Assembly: GCA_963281255.1 (NCBI GenBank)
Contig: OY725488.1
Coordinates: forward strand, 12,001,524 to 12,065,523
Direction of reading: 5' to 3'
Source: Aphrocallistes beatrix
Taxonomy: Eukaryota > Porifera > Hexactinellida > Sceptrulophora > Aphrocallistidae
Length of the DNA: 64,000 nucleotides
The notes under the pieces: generated by a model
Told to the model about the DNA's origin: nothing
Databases searched by the model: none
The model's input: the letters and a program-made list of their open reading frames with translations, nothing else
Shown: one piece after another, positions 36,155-47,327 of the stretch
Numbering within the stretch: position 1 is the stretch's first letter
Layout of the letters: every line of letters begins with the position of its first letter
Program-made: the position numbers and the translations under genes

Positions 36155-37149
36155 ACGAATTGATTGAAGAAACTGCCGGTCATAGAAAGCTAATTTTTGG
36201 CATGTGGGAGTATTTTGGCTATGGCTCCAGTAAGTTCTGAGCTCAAAATGTCGACTCATCATGGAATTATGACGTCATTGTCACATTTTCAAAAGTTAAG
36301 CAACACAGTTATTCGGACATAACTCAGCCATTATAGGAGATAGAAGGCTGAAATTTTAATAGAATCTGTATACTAATACGTCTCACATATGATGCAACTA
36401 TTATCAAAAAACGATGACTCATCACTTTGTTATGACGTCATCATTACTCATCAAAATTTTAGTTTTAATATATAAGATATATGATATACGTAAATAATTT
36501 ATTTAACTAGAATTCTTTATTTTCCAAAAATTCAACCACTCGGTCATTTTCCACCATTTTCCAACATTCAGTCAATTTTGAAAAATTCCATCATTTTCAA
36601 AATTTCAGTCAGACCCCTTAATAAGTACCCCTTAATAGTATTAGTATTTCATTACACAAAAGCATTACAATATTCTGATGATTTTGGTGCCACCGATACC
36701 GAAATCGAAACCGAAATTTCTGCCATTCACAGCCTTGCATTTAACAATTGTATCTACTTCTAGCACAACAATTTGAAATTGCAGCTTCTAAGACGATATA
36801 CGATGAAGATCTTGTGATATTTGTTGGAAAATTCACTTGGTACGACTATGCGAAGGATTGTATGGTAACTTTTATCTTCCCGAAAGGATTAAAAGAAAAT
36901 TGCCCTACTCTAGCCTATTGGCAATGGGATGTAGACAACTCTGGAAACCATTCAATAGTGCAACACCACGGATCAATATTTACCATAAAAGATTCATATA
37001 TTCGTTTCTTCTGCCCAGAAGGTAATTATTATTATTTTGATGGGAAGATTATAGTTGGTGGTGAAACTGCATCAATGGACCTTAGAATGAACAACCCAAG
37101 TGGAGAAAGTTCTAGCGAATTCAAGGTTACTTTGAACTACAAACAATAG
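33355..37149 (+). CDS. Coiled-coil plus beta-rich domain protein, two exons (CC-beta gene 1)
   Basis: Exon 1 is 33355-33760 and ends TCGAAAG|GTAAGA; exon 2 is 36764-37149 after CTTCTAG. The phase-1 join gives 263 aa. Residues about 15-100 form a charged helical region (RRDQLIEQLCEIRENYLYEEE) like the coiled coil of TRIM-type proteins. Residues about 140-263 form a domain I do not recognise, with Trp/Tyr-rich strands (FVGKFTWYDYAKDCMVTFIF, LAYWQWDVD, NYYYFDGKI, SSSEFKVTLNY). No signal peptide. Gene 2 at 41185 has the same structure and the same exon-2 length of 386 nt. The 3-kb intron holds two Helitron-like repeats facing each other. If unspliced, exon 1 would read on to 33846. Function unknown. 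Confidence 0.82.
34001..34272 (+). mobile_element. Short Helitron-like relative
   Basis: Begins near TTTGTTCGATTAGATTGAAG with the phrase AAATTGGCATGTAGGTGCCA and ends in the tail ACACTAAGTGTCCGCAAGCA with CGCGGTTGT. The same body type occurs at about 35500-35740, 42270-42650, 48300-48480 and 53750-53900. In the intron of CC-beta gene 1. Confidence 0.5.
34908..35496 (-). mobile_element. Helitron-like repeat with TA microsatellite
   Basis: The tail AAGCGCGCTTCGCTTGCTTG is at the left, and the start TCCTTACTATTAAAACTCGA (read on the minus strand) is at 35496. A pure TA run of about 50 bp lies at 35404-35454, just inside that start. This is one of the few copies with both ends. Confidence 0.65.
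36061..36464 (+). mobile_element. Helitron-like repeat, 3' truncated, with TA microsatellite
   Basis: Starts TCATCCTTACTATTAAAACT, then a TA run of about 60 bp (36090-36152), then the body as far as the GACGTCATCATTACTCATCA region. The tail is missing. It faces the copy at 34908-35496, so the intron could fold back on itself. Confidence 0.65.
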
Positions 37150-37570
37150 AAGTCACTTCTCCAGCTATTCCTACTTCTTGTATCCTGTAATAGCAATGCA
37201 TTCTCGTATAGGATTAGCTGTAGGATATTTAGTTATTAAAATGTATGTATTGTTTTACAGTTAAAAATAATGTTTTGCATTTAATTTACATACGTATATC
37301 GTAGTTCTCTAAATAATAACAGCGGATTTCATGTCAAACCAATATAATAGGCGGGCAATTATTAAGGGAAATACAGTGATTATTCTAACTTGTATTGGTA
37401 CGTATGTAAGGATGTAAATAGTAAATTAGTAAGCGATCGTTCAATCCCTCGCCATTACTCGGGAAGATGAAAATAACAATGAGGTTATAACTTATGGCGC
37501 GAGAAGTCTCGACCATAATCGAATAATAAAATAAATAATGTTCTGGATTATGCATGTGTGGATCCATTTG
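37150..37570 (+). repeat. Downstream module of the CC-beta cassette, copy 1 of 5
   Basis: Sequence after the stop codon, with landmarks CTCGTATAGGATTAGCTGTA, TTGGTACGTATGTAAGGATG, AATGAGGTTAT and CATGTGTGGATCC. It recurs after CC-beta gene 2 (43160-43620) and at 48890-49410, 54290-54570 and 62770-63885, the last interrupted by the THAP element. It marks each former CC-beta 3' end. AATAAA lies at 37525. Confidence 0.7.
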
Positions 37571-38044
37571 AGTGGTTCCAAATTACTTGAAAGTTTTCCA
37601 TTCTAGATTTGATTTTAAATATGCATCTTGCATCAAAGGAAAATGTTGGAGTATGTATTGTATTTTCTAATAAAATCCTGAACGCCTGGACAAGTGATGG
37701 AATAATTGAACGAAGACTTTATTCTGTAATCTTAAATTTAGTCTGTAATCTTAAAAATAAGATTATTATCAAATTGTCCGCTATACCGGCCCAAACCATT
37801 ATTTTTGGAGGGAATTTTCTTTTTTCGACTACAGTTTTTTTATTTCAAGGGCTTCTCCTGTCCCTTTCAAATGTAAGGTATTTTCTATTATTTAATGCTT
37901 TCAAAAGGCTTCTATTCAATTCTAAAATTAATTTCAACACTTTAAGATCTAAGATCTAGATAGATTCAATTCCATTGTCAATTTTGGTAACTATGTATAG
38001 ACTTTACTTCTGTAGAAATAAATGTTCATTCCGTAAATTCCTAT

Positions 38045-38520
38045 CGAGTTCAGGTAAATTGGCTAGACTGAATAAGGCCGGATTTTCAAACTGGAAAACC
38101 GAATTCAAGACTGGAATACCGCCGATTTGTCAAAACTGGAATAAGGTCGAATTGCCAAACTGGTATAAGACCGAATTGCCAAAATTAGAAACACTCGAAT
38201 AATATGTACGTAATACTGGAATTAACAAGTGACGATTTAAATAAACATTTTGCTTGAAACCGCCGTAACAGGAATTTTTTAAAATATTCCGCATCAAAAT
38301 CCTCAGAATCACCCTTGTATTCGAACAAACAAAACAAAAATGCCTCCAATCGGCCCTCTATTCTTTATTTCACAAAATAAATACCCTTCTTCCTCTAGAT
38401 CCAAATTGATCATTCAGCCTTATTCTAAGTTTCGACAATTGGCTTTATTCCAGCTTTGACAATTCGGCCTTGATGTTATTTATTACAAAATGTAATAAAT
38501 AACATCAAGGCCGAGTTTGA
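38045..38520. repeat. Inverted array of AAACTGGAATAAGGCCGAAT units
   Basis: Degenerate repeats of about 25 bp at 38050-38200 (AAACTGGAATAAGG, CGAATTGCCAA) are mirrored at 38405-38480 (GGCTTTATTCCAGC, AATTCGGCC). A near-perfect hairpin of TGATGTTATTTATTACA-type sequence sits at about 38470-38513. Probably a foldback element; the open frame through it is not a gene. Confidence 0.55.
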
Positions 38521-39404
38521 CTTGATTATATATTAATAGTGCATGTTGTTTTTTTCAAACAGTTTGCAGGAGACTGAATTGTGTAGACAGCTTGTGAGTT
38601 GTGAGCAATGGACTCCCACAATAGTGGATGTTCGGTTGGGAGCCGAAAATCAGTATTCGTATTCGGTTAGAGTAACCGAATATCAATATTCGTATTTGGG
38701 TGGAGTAAACTGAATATTATTATTATCCGTATTAAGATAGGGACTATTCATGAATACTTGTATCCTGTTTCATCTGCTTCAACTAATTTACCTATCATAT
38801 CCAGTCACTATATTTAAAGTGAATGGCGGATGTTTCGTCTCCTGGAAATTTCGTCCCCAGAAATTTCTTCCTCGGAAATTTCGGTTGTAGTGCAAAATTT
38901 CCCATTATTACATCGTCATGGCCTAAAATGCTATGAAATAAGGTGACTGCTTTAATTCTCCACATCAAAAGCCTCCTTAACACCTAGTTCTGAACCTCAT
39001 TCCTCTTTCCAAATGTAATTAGGCCTTTGGCCCCCTCATCCTATTTCCTCAACTAAAAGCACCCCTTCCTCCATTATTACACATTGTCTACAAAACTTAG
39101 GTTTCCGGGAACGAAACATAAATTTTATTTCAGCCGCGTAGTATTAGAGTTTATGAAGTACCCGAATATTCTTAGTATTTGTATTCGTTTCGGGAACTAT
39201 TCATGAATATTTATATTTGGTGCAATTGGTTTCAACCTTGCTGATTTTCCTCATAAAAAAGCAAAGAATGCCATTTTTATAGATTCTGTAATTTATTAGC
39301 TACTTTCCTTGATTTACATGACATAAAAAATTATTTGTCTGAAACATATTCTTTACTGAACAATCGTAAAAGAAGGGAGCAGGGACCTCCACAACACTAG
39401 TTGC

Positions 39405-39840
39405 CTCAGGGCCTCCACCGCCGTTAATCCTGTCCTGAAGGGTCCCTTACACACTACTTCAACTCGCCTGCAGAGACAAGGATCGTAACCTCAGATCGTA
39501 GATAAGTAATCTGGAGAACCAAAGGAGACGGAGAAAAGTTAAAACTCAAGGTGATGCTGAACGGTCTTGGAAGCGACGTGAAAAGTCCTCTGTTTATAGT
39601 TCAGGAAAGTTTGGAGCTGAAGTTACCGAGGAACAGGGAAATGGGACTGACGACTCAGCTACCCTTTGTAATTCCTGTAAGCCCGAAATTGTTCTATTGG
39701 GAGAAAACGCAAGCGGGACGATTGGTTGGCTTGTGAAATCTGCGAGGAGTGGTGCCACGCGTATTGTGTCGGGGTTACTAACGTCATAGAGTAGAAGACC
39801 ATCCCTTCTTCTGTAGTGCATGTATCTATGCCCTAATTAT
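39405..39840 (+). pseudogene. PHD-finger coding remnant
   Basis: One frame reads NQRRRRKVKTQ to DDSATLCNSCKPE, the next WLACEICEEWCHAYCVGVTN, and a third HPFFCSACIYA. Together they give the C-x2-C, W-x-x-C-x2-C, C-H-x2-C and F-x-C-x2-C pattern of a PHD finger with its W-C-H core. At least two frame changes (near 39733 and 39790) and a stop break it. It may be the zinc-finger part of a LINE first open frame or a host gene fragment; the sequence does not decide. More GC-rich than its flanks. Confidence 0.65.
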
Positions 39841-40393
39841 AAACATCTGTACTCATATTGCCTTTACGCTTGGTATAAAGTTGAAATAATCTCCATGGAT
39901 TTAAGCGTTGATTTTCTCAAAACTTTCAAAAAGTGTTTTGGTTCAAATGAGGCTAGCATAGACCTGGGGTCCATTCTATTTATAGCTTGGACCCCATATT
40001 TATATGGCTTCCCCGCCCAAAATGACTTAACCGGAAATGAGTTAGCAAATCCATTGTCATTGAAGGGATTATTAAGATCTATTGAAGCATATTTTAACAT
40101 TTACCTCTTTAAGATTCAACTGTCAAGCTTCAAAGACCAAAATATCCGAAAAAAACTTCGGTGATCAGTGGATTGTTTGAGCAATAAATTCCAAATATTT
40201 CAATAAAGAAACTAAACTCCACGATAGGGCATTTAATTATACTTGTTAGAACTCGTACAAATACTGAAAGTAAATTATTTAAACTAGGAATTCTAGCGTG
40301 GCTGGATTTTCACTGTATTAGTTTCAATATGAGCCAAAAATAGAAATCCAAAATAATCATGAGTCTGGAGATATGAACAAGTAACTTGATATA

Positions 40394-40606
40394 GAGTAGA
40401 ACTCGGATAAGACGTACCCCTCCAGGAAGGGGAAAAAAGTACGTACTAACCGATTTGATATTACATAGGAATATATATATATAATCCTATGTAATATCAA
40501 ATCGGAATATATATATATAAGTTTTTGGTTCAGAGAAATGAATACGTACTAAGCAGAAGTACGTCTTATAATTATAATACCCTGAGTACGTACTAACCGA
40601 GTTCTC
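40394..40606. mobile_element. AGTAGAACTCGGATAAGACG MITE
   Basis: Ends AGTAGAACTCGGATAAGACG and ACGTACTAACCGAGTTCTC are inverse. An internal palindrome of ATTACATAGGA and ATATAT runs lies at about 40463-40522. Related to 25792-25927. Confidence 0.55.
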
Positions 40607-40611
40607 TTATA

Positions 40612-40781
40612 CAGTCAAGGTCGCTTATTGTGAACCGCTAAGGGACCAAAAAATCTGTTCATAATAGAGATACTTCATATTAAGCGAACTTGATTCAATA
40701 CAAATCCTATCTAAAAAATGAAATTGGGACCATGAGGTTAGTTCATAATAAACCAATGTTCATATTAAGCAACTCTGACTG
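40612..40781. mobile_element. CAGTCAAGGTCGC MITE
   Basis: 170 bp between TA flanks (40610-40611, 40782-40783), with inverted ends CAGTCAAGGTCGCTTATTGT and its counterpart. It lies just upstream of CC-beta gene 2. Confidence 0.8.
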
Positions 40782-41122
40782 TAGTTAGAATACACTTCAG
40801 TCAAACTAGTTAAGTGCTCTAATGTAATGCTTTTGAGCTGTGCATATTGCATAATACTAGGTAGGGGGTAGAGTAGCGGTTTTAAATTACGTAGTGTCGT
40901 TGATTTGATTGAATAATTAGCAGAATAAGTATAATGGTCCGCTAAATGAATTAATTCCAAATATAGTCAAAATAATGCATTAAAGTAAAAACTTTCAATA
41001 AAGATATCCTTTCAGAAACACTCTAATAGCATAAGTCTGCTTAGGAAACTAGCCACAAACCTACCAGTCTCTAGTATGTCTTCTCACTCTCAGATCGTGA
41101 TACTAGCACGCTCTTCATCTGC

Positions 41123-41130
41123 TATAAATA
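41123..41130 (+). promoter_or_regulatory. TATA box of CC-beta gene 2
   Basis: TATAAATA, 55 bp before the ATG, in the same context and at the same distance as in gene 1. Confidence 0.75.
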
Positions 41131-41184
41131 TGCACTCAGTAAACAATTCGACTATAAATTTTCTTCACAAACGTACTAATAACA

Positions 41185-43150
41185 ATGGCTTCTAATTATC
41201 CACACGAAAAACCAATGCTCGATCCAGAAACATTCAATGCAATTGAAATTACCATCAGAAAAAGCATCAACTCAATGATGCAAAAACTGATAGAGAGAAG
41301 AGACCAGCTGATTCAACAATTACAGGAGATAAGGGAAAATTTTCTCTATGAAGAAGAGAGGCGAATAGAGGATCTCAAATACTTGGATGAGAGAATTAGA
41401 AAGAAGGAAGAGGAGAATATTGAACTTCATTCAAAAACAAATGAGAGGATGATAGAAGAATGGAAACTACAGAAAGAACAAAAGAACCACCCAAATCCCA
41501 TTCCTTTGCCTCATTTCGGTGTTCATCATCTCGACGAACTACGAAATCAGATAGAGAAGTTTGGAGCACTAAGAGACCCAACTCTCAATCCTAAAGGTAA
41601 GACCGTGTAAAACTGGATCATCCACATACATGCGTATTAATTCCCCGATAAAATACCTCCATTGTCATTTAATTGCATTAATACGTCAATATCGTGATGA
41701 ATCAAATGCATACTGTATTTAAGCAATAATATTATTAACCCAACAATTCCAGAGTTAAAAGGTGTCAAAATGCTAAGGATTGTATAGGACTGTTCAAAGG
41801 TTGCCCATAATATCGCTTCAATCAACTCAAGTATTCTAGTTCCACACTTATCATAACCAAATAAAATCAGTCTACGTAGTACAATGTTTTTTTTTTTTGT
41901 TTGTTTGTGCAGAATTGATTGAGGAACTGGGAGGAACTAGAAATGTGAAATTTGGCACACAGGTAAATAATAATGAGTCTATGATTAAATTCGAAGATCA
42001 AAGCGAAATCTTAACACCTCGCCGAGATAGGTGACAAATTGTGCTGACCAATGAAATTCGTTTCTTTTATAATGCAAATACATTGGGGATCAAATAGTAG
42101 TGACTTATGCATACAATCAAAAGGATCAAAAGGATTGTGATTGAAATTCATTGGCTCATGTGAGAACCAATCAATTATCAGACTTTTATAATGCGATTCA
42201 CACGATTCTATTTGATATAAAAATATTTCAGGTATATGTGATAAACTATTTGTTAAACAATAGATACATAAAGTAAACAAATCTCAAAAATATGCTAGAA
42301 ACTTGCTTTCAACGGTTGACATGGGATTTTCAGGGGTGTAGATTTCGAATATCATATTTTCGAGTAAATTTGATCATCAATTTGTTTACTTTTGTTTACA
42401 ATAGATACATAAAGTAAATAAATTACAAAAATAGCCTAGAGACTAGCTTCCAACGGCTGACATGGGGTTTTCAGGGGTGAAGATTTAGAATATTATATTT
42501 TCGGATCCATATGAGAAATTTTCGTTAACTTTTGTTTAGAATATTTATATAGAGTAAAAAAATCCCAAAATATGTTAGGTTGAGAAACTCCAGGCGCCCG
42601 CAGGGCGACTCTCCGGATTCGCAGTGTCCGCAAGCGAAGCGGCTTGTTCCCAAATAAATACATAATTCTAAATATAGCAACCATTTTACAAATTCCATTT
42701 GTTTGAATTTAAATTTTAAGAATTCAAGCGTAACCATGTATTAACTAATTTTATTTACTTTTAGCACAAACTGAAACGGAAGCTTTGAAGTCTATCTACG
42801 ATGAAAACCTTGTAATATTCATTGGGAAATTAACTTGGCACACTTTTGCGAAAGATTGTTTAGCAACATTTATCTTCCCAAAAGGATTAAGAGAGAATAG
42901 CCCTGCACTAGCCTATTGGCAATGGGATAAGGACATGCAAGGAAATCGTTCAATCCTATCTCGTAATGGAAAAATATTTATCTTAAAGGATTCGTATATT
43001 CGCTTCTTCAGTCCAGAACTTAATTATTATTATTTTGATGGGAAGATTAATGATGGTGAATATGCAACAATGGACCTTAAACTGCGCAAAGACGCGCAAG
43101 GAGGAGTAAGTTCCAGCGAATTTAAAGTTGCTTTGAGCTACAAAGAATAG
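41185..43150 (+). CDS. Coiled-coil plus beta-rich domain protein, two exons (CC-beta gene 2)
   Basis: Exon 1 is 41185-41596 (CCTAAAG|GTAAGA), exon 2 is 42765-43150 (acceptor TTTTAG). The phase-1 join gives 265 aa. The coiled-coil part (RRDQLIQQLQEIRENFLYEE) and the second-exon domain (ENLVIFIGKLTWHTFAKDCL, LAYWQWDKD, YIRFFSPELNYYYFDGKI, SSSEFKVALSY) are closely related to gene 1. Most residues match, and the joins are identical. The second domain begins almost at the exon border, so the domain and the coiled coil are separate modules. The 1168-bp intron contains a short Helitron-like unit at 42270-42650. AATAAA at 43314 is a likely poly(A) signal. A 7TM type-a gene copy follows 0.9 kb downstream on the same strand. 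Confidence 0.84.
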
Positions 43151-43313
43151 TAGGCACCGTCTGCTATTCCTACTTTTAGAGATAATACGAGTATTGTAAT
43201 AGTGATGCTATACCTATCTTGTCTTCTATACAAATATGTTGATATAGCTCTATTCTATTCTCGTATAGGTTAGCTGTAGGATATTTACATGTTTGTATTA
43301 TTTTTCAGTTAAT

Positions 43314-43319
43314 AATAAA
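43314..43319 (+). terminator. Poly(A) signal of CC-beta gene 2
   Basis: AATAAA about 165 bp after the stop codon. The stretch 43320-44037 holds the downstream module (to about 43620) and the 5' flank of the 7TM copy, which contains a small inverted repeat around TTCATTCAACAAAGCAAT. Confidence 0.5.
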
Positions 43320-44037
43320 GTGCTTTTGTATTTATTTGTTTAAATTTACATATACCATATTACTCTAAATAATAGCAGGGGGTTTCATGTAACAAAAAGA
43401 TAATATGCAGGCAAATATTCAAGAAAATATGGTGATTATACTAACTCGTATTGGCACGTATGTATGTTAAGTAATTTAGTAAGCGATTATTCAATCTCTC
43501 GCCATTAATAGGGAAAATAAAGATGACAATGAGGTTATAACTTTGATGAGTGAGCAGTCTCGACCACAATTAAATAATAAAATAAATAATCCCACATATT
43601 ATGCATGAGTGGGCCTATTTACACATGACAAGAGAGCTCCGCTGTAAGCTGTGCGTGGCTTTGTGAAAGCATGCATCACCTTCAGGTGTGTATTGGATTA
43701 TGAATAGTTTTATATCTACTATACTAATAATTCCAGTCTGTATAGCAAATGTTCATATTTACATCTACTATAGTGTCTACTATAGGAGCGGCTGCACTGC
43801 AAAATCAATTTATTGATCATTGAAACTAATATTATGGAAAATATACACTTCCATAATTATATTCGTCTACAAAATGATCGCATTGCTTTGTTGAATGAAT
43901 GTAATATCAAATTTTCAATTCATCCAACAAAGCAATAATACGTACGTATAGCAGATTTCTACAATAAGCAATTTATTGAATATGAAAGCAACACAATATT
44001 TTCAATACTAAATAAGTCCACAGCCAAAAATAAGAAA

Positions 44038-45142
44038 ATGTTTTATAACTTGACTGTAATCTTCGGATGCGTGATAAGTTACCATTTACTGTGGTCTGTA
44101 CGTTACTGTCCATTATCTGGAATGTATATTTCGTGAGAAAGATAATACAGTTTATCCGCTCATACCGACAATGCGCTGAAAAGGCAAAATCAGAACCATC
44201 CGGAAACCTTTCAGAAGCATCTTCAATCACAAATCAGAGTTCATTAAATACGTATTTCTACTAATAATCAACATCACTGAGTTTGGTTCCATGTCATTGT
44301 ATTTATTAGGATATAGTTTAGCTGAGATCTCAAAAGCTTACAGACTTACAGACGCAAACTGTACCAAAGTTTTACCACAATTTTTTAATCTGCACACTAA
44401 GCTAATGTATGAAAATCCGATCAATTCCATCATACTATCTATTGGACAATCTGGAGTATTTGGAATTTGTCTGATGAAGTTCCTTCATGAAAACTTCCAT
44501 AACATCCGTTCAACTGCATTTCATTCCATAAGACGCCTGCTGGTAGTCACGTGCCTGCTTGAAGTTCTTCTCATCACTACGGGATCTGTACCACAGCTGA
44601 TGATCATTAACATTGTTCTTGTACCAATACTGAGCTTCATCTATTTCCTTATTTGGGTTAAGCACACTCGGATGTTCTACAGAACTCTAAGATGGAGGTC
44701 AGTAGAGTTGAGAATAAGAAGTAACAATGAAAGATTGGTCAGAAGAGCAGTCATCAGCTGTTATCAGTTTCTCGTCCTTATGTGTTGTTTCAGATTAGGA
44801 ATTATGTGCTTAAATTTGTCTGAATTTCTAGACAATATCCTCGCACTACTCACTATCGCTCTACAAAACGGTCCGTGTCTATTCAATTATCTTTACGGAA
44901 TTGCTTACTACAAGCCAGTGCTTGTTACTGAACAACAGTTTGAAGCTTTTAGACTCGCTTATGATATAGAAGCTTCTGTTACTTTCATCCTTGAATCAAT
45001 AGCATTTCTTTTACTTGGATCTCAGTACCTGTTGTGCACTGCTGTGTTCTTTGGTCGCATCCTTATCAATCAGCTGAAATATCGCTATGGATACGTGCAA
45101 ACTAGGTTTACACCTAACCTGACTCAGAGGCTACTCAAGTGA
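44038..45142 (+). pseudogene. 7TM type-a copy A, frameshifted
   Basis: It aligns along its whole length with copies B (51551) and D (59955). Two single-base losses, near 44076-44085 and 44215-44226, move the reading frame twice before the second membrane segment. A 15-nt in-frame deletion near 44458-44466 removes part of the third. From 44291 on the frame is intact to the stop at 45142 (283 codons from an internal ATG). The central part (about 44480-44780) is almost identical to the intact copies although the 5' third is clearly diverged. Unless the frameshifts are assembly errors or are skipped, it cannot make the full 7TM protein. Confidence 0.8.
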
Positions 45143-45901
45143 ACAAAAGTTGATTATATTAAATCTTTTTATAAGTATAGAATTACAGCTATTTAGTACC
45201 CATGCTTGTTTATTTGTATAGCAGTGTATTTAAAAATCAACATTTTTAGTTGTTTCAACTTAGTATATTAAAAATTTTAATATATAATATTTTAATTCTT
45301 GTTAAAGGAGGAATACAGCTGGCCGACACCAATACTTATTTAGCACTACATTTTAGCAAGTTAGTATATTCAATGAAATGCAATGTTAATTCATTCTTTG
45401 GTTTCAATAATTGCGATAATTTGCCAAATCGATGAACTTAGTGTTGTTCAACAATTTAATTTTGCGTTTAGAATAGTGTCAAGCTGAAAAATAAAAGTGA
45501 TATTTGCTCAGACAAGGAAGTTGAGTGCAGAAGGTGCGAATCCAACCAGGTTCTAAAGTTGGGAGGCCAAAACTGAGCGACTTAAATTGGGGTATGCACC
45601 CAAAATAAATTACACCTTCAATGTTCAGATATTAGTTTCGTGCGATTTAAGGGAAAATGTCGATCGACAGACCGATCGTGTAGCTCCAGGGAGTGACTCG
45701 AAGGTATATGAAATGTGAACATCGGAATACATTGGGAAATACTCATTTTGGGGCATTCCAAGTGTGAAATTTGGAATTAGCATTTTAAAATACCCTATAA
45801 TAGCCGTTTAAAGCTCGCTTTGAGTTCAAAATAAGAATTTTTCAAAAGTTGTGAAAATATGTCTATATGCCGTACAAATTTACTATTAAAACTCGATTAA
45901 T

Positions 45902-45944
<43 letters not shown>

Positions 45945-45990
45945 AATCAGATTCCACATATGAAACTACCCTAGATTAGCCATTGAGAAC
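45143..45990. other. 3' flank of 7TM copy A and Helitron-like sequence
   Basis: About 45143-45500 is the 3' flank shared with copies B and D (AAAGGAGGAATA, GTTGTTCAACAA, TAGTGTCAAGCTGA). From about 45520 comes unrelated sequence ending in CTATTAAAACTCGATTAATG and a TA run (45905-45945). No gene. Confidence 0.55.
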
Positions 45991-45999
45991 TAGCTTTTA

Positions 46000-46590
46000 G
46001 CTTTAAATAAAAATTTTTTTCAAAAGGTGTAAATATGTATATACATTTAAACAAAATCAGTGATATGGTTTCTTTAAATATCCACCAAAAAGATACAAAA
46101 CTCATCAGGATGTTTAGGCTGCATCTTCTTGGTGAGCTCATCGTTTTAATAGACCTGTTGCGTGATATCTTGAGATCGAAATATTTTGAGACATCGTAGC
46201 ATTCTGCGATTTTGTTTCGCTTACTCAAATGGCCTTGTGGTTCAATCGGATTCATCGGCGTAACTTGATAACCACCGCCACCAAATTGTGACACATGACA
46301 CATTTTGATAACTTGCGACATAATTTATTGGCACGCGACACAATATACTGCGGTAGAACCCCATATGGACCATGGATGGATTATATTTTCATATATCTAT
46401 ATGGGGTTCTACCATAATAACTTGAGTCGCGTGCCATCAAATTGTGTCACGTGGCACAATTTGGTGCGGGGGTTATCAAGTTACGGCGATGAAACTGATT
46501 GGACCACAAGGTCATTTGAGTAAGCGATACGAAATCTCAGAATGCTACGATCTCAAGATATCACGCAACAGCTTTAAACCTCAAATCAAT
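46000..46590. repeat. Foldback repeat upstream of lost 7TM locus
   Basis: The left arm (about 46130-46385) includes TGTTGCGTGATATCTTGAGA and CACCAAATTGTGACACATGA; the right arm (about 46390-46580) carries the inverse. The centre is CCATATGGACCATGGATGG. A second copy is at about 58900-59420. Both lie in the 5' flank of a 7TM type-a locus. Short open frames (KCHVSQFGGGG type) run through the arms and are not genes. Confidence 0.7.
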
Positions 46591-46689
46591 TACTTTCAAT
46601 AACTTAATAAGTTAATATCAACTTAACTACAACCAGTCTATAACCGGTCACAATTTCTTATTTCAAAGGAATTCCAAAAAATCAAATAC

Positions 46690-46995
46690 TAGAGCCAAAT
46701 CAGCAAACCGATGGTACTATGGTATCCCGCACACCAAAATTTTCACTAAAATCGATCTACCACTTTAGGAAATAGAAAAACGCTTCCTTTTGTTGAAGAA
46801 GAATTATAAATCATTTTAGATCATAAATATTTAATATGGGATTAACTCTAGTGGAAAATTGAACAAAATTTGGCAAAACCATTTATTGACAATCAAAACT
46901 TTAAGTTCATGAAAGGTATGTACTTTCATAATTCTGTCCATCTACAAAATAATAATATTGCATAGTTGGTTATTATGTGTTTGGAATAGTGTCAA
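46690..46995 (+). other. Ghost 7TM type-a locus: flanks present, gene deleted
   Basis: 46690-46966 matches the 5' flank of copy D (59555-59818), including TTTAGATCATAAATATTTAA and CATAATTCTGTCCATC. At about 46966 it jumps directly to the 3'-flank sequence (TTTGGAATAGTGTCAAACTG) found after copy D at about 61605. The gene and roughly 1.7 kb are missing. Confidence 0.65.
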
Positions 46996-47029
46996 ACTGA
47001 AAGTAAAAGTGACTTTTTCATGGAAAATT

Positions 47030-47120
47030 GCTACATTCCAATGTTGCCGTGGAATCGTATTTTGGTTAGAAACTCTCCCGTGTCTGAAAAAATTGACACT
47101 CGTATTATAGGTATTTTGAT
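47030..47120 (-). pseudogene. NHL-repeat fragment
   Basis: The minus strand reads IFSDTGEFL-type NHL sequence (here NFSDTGEFLTK), with no long frame. Similar fragments follow at 48076, 53160, 53519, 58455 and 61640. Confidence 0.5.
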
Positions 47121-47327
47121 CCATTTCTCTATTGATTATTGGAATTGACTATTGAAACTGATTGCGACCACATGAAGAAACCAGAGTTCTCCCAGGGCAT
47201 GTCCTGCCTTCGCTACAGCTACTGTAACTTGCATTCTTTTGTATCGGGGGACAGTTGGTACTTCTGCCTCTCCCACATCTCGGATCATATTTAAGAATTC
47301 AATTGTAACAACTCATTTCACTTCTAA

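Noticed and set aside
37975..38202. 75-aa frame with repeated NWKTE-like motif
   Set aside because: Translation of a degenerate inverted repeat array.
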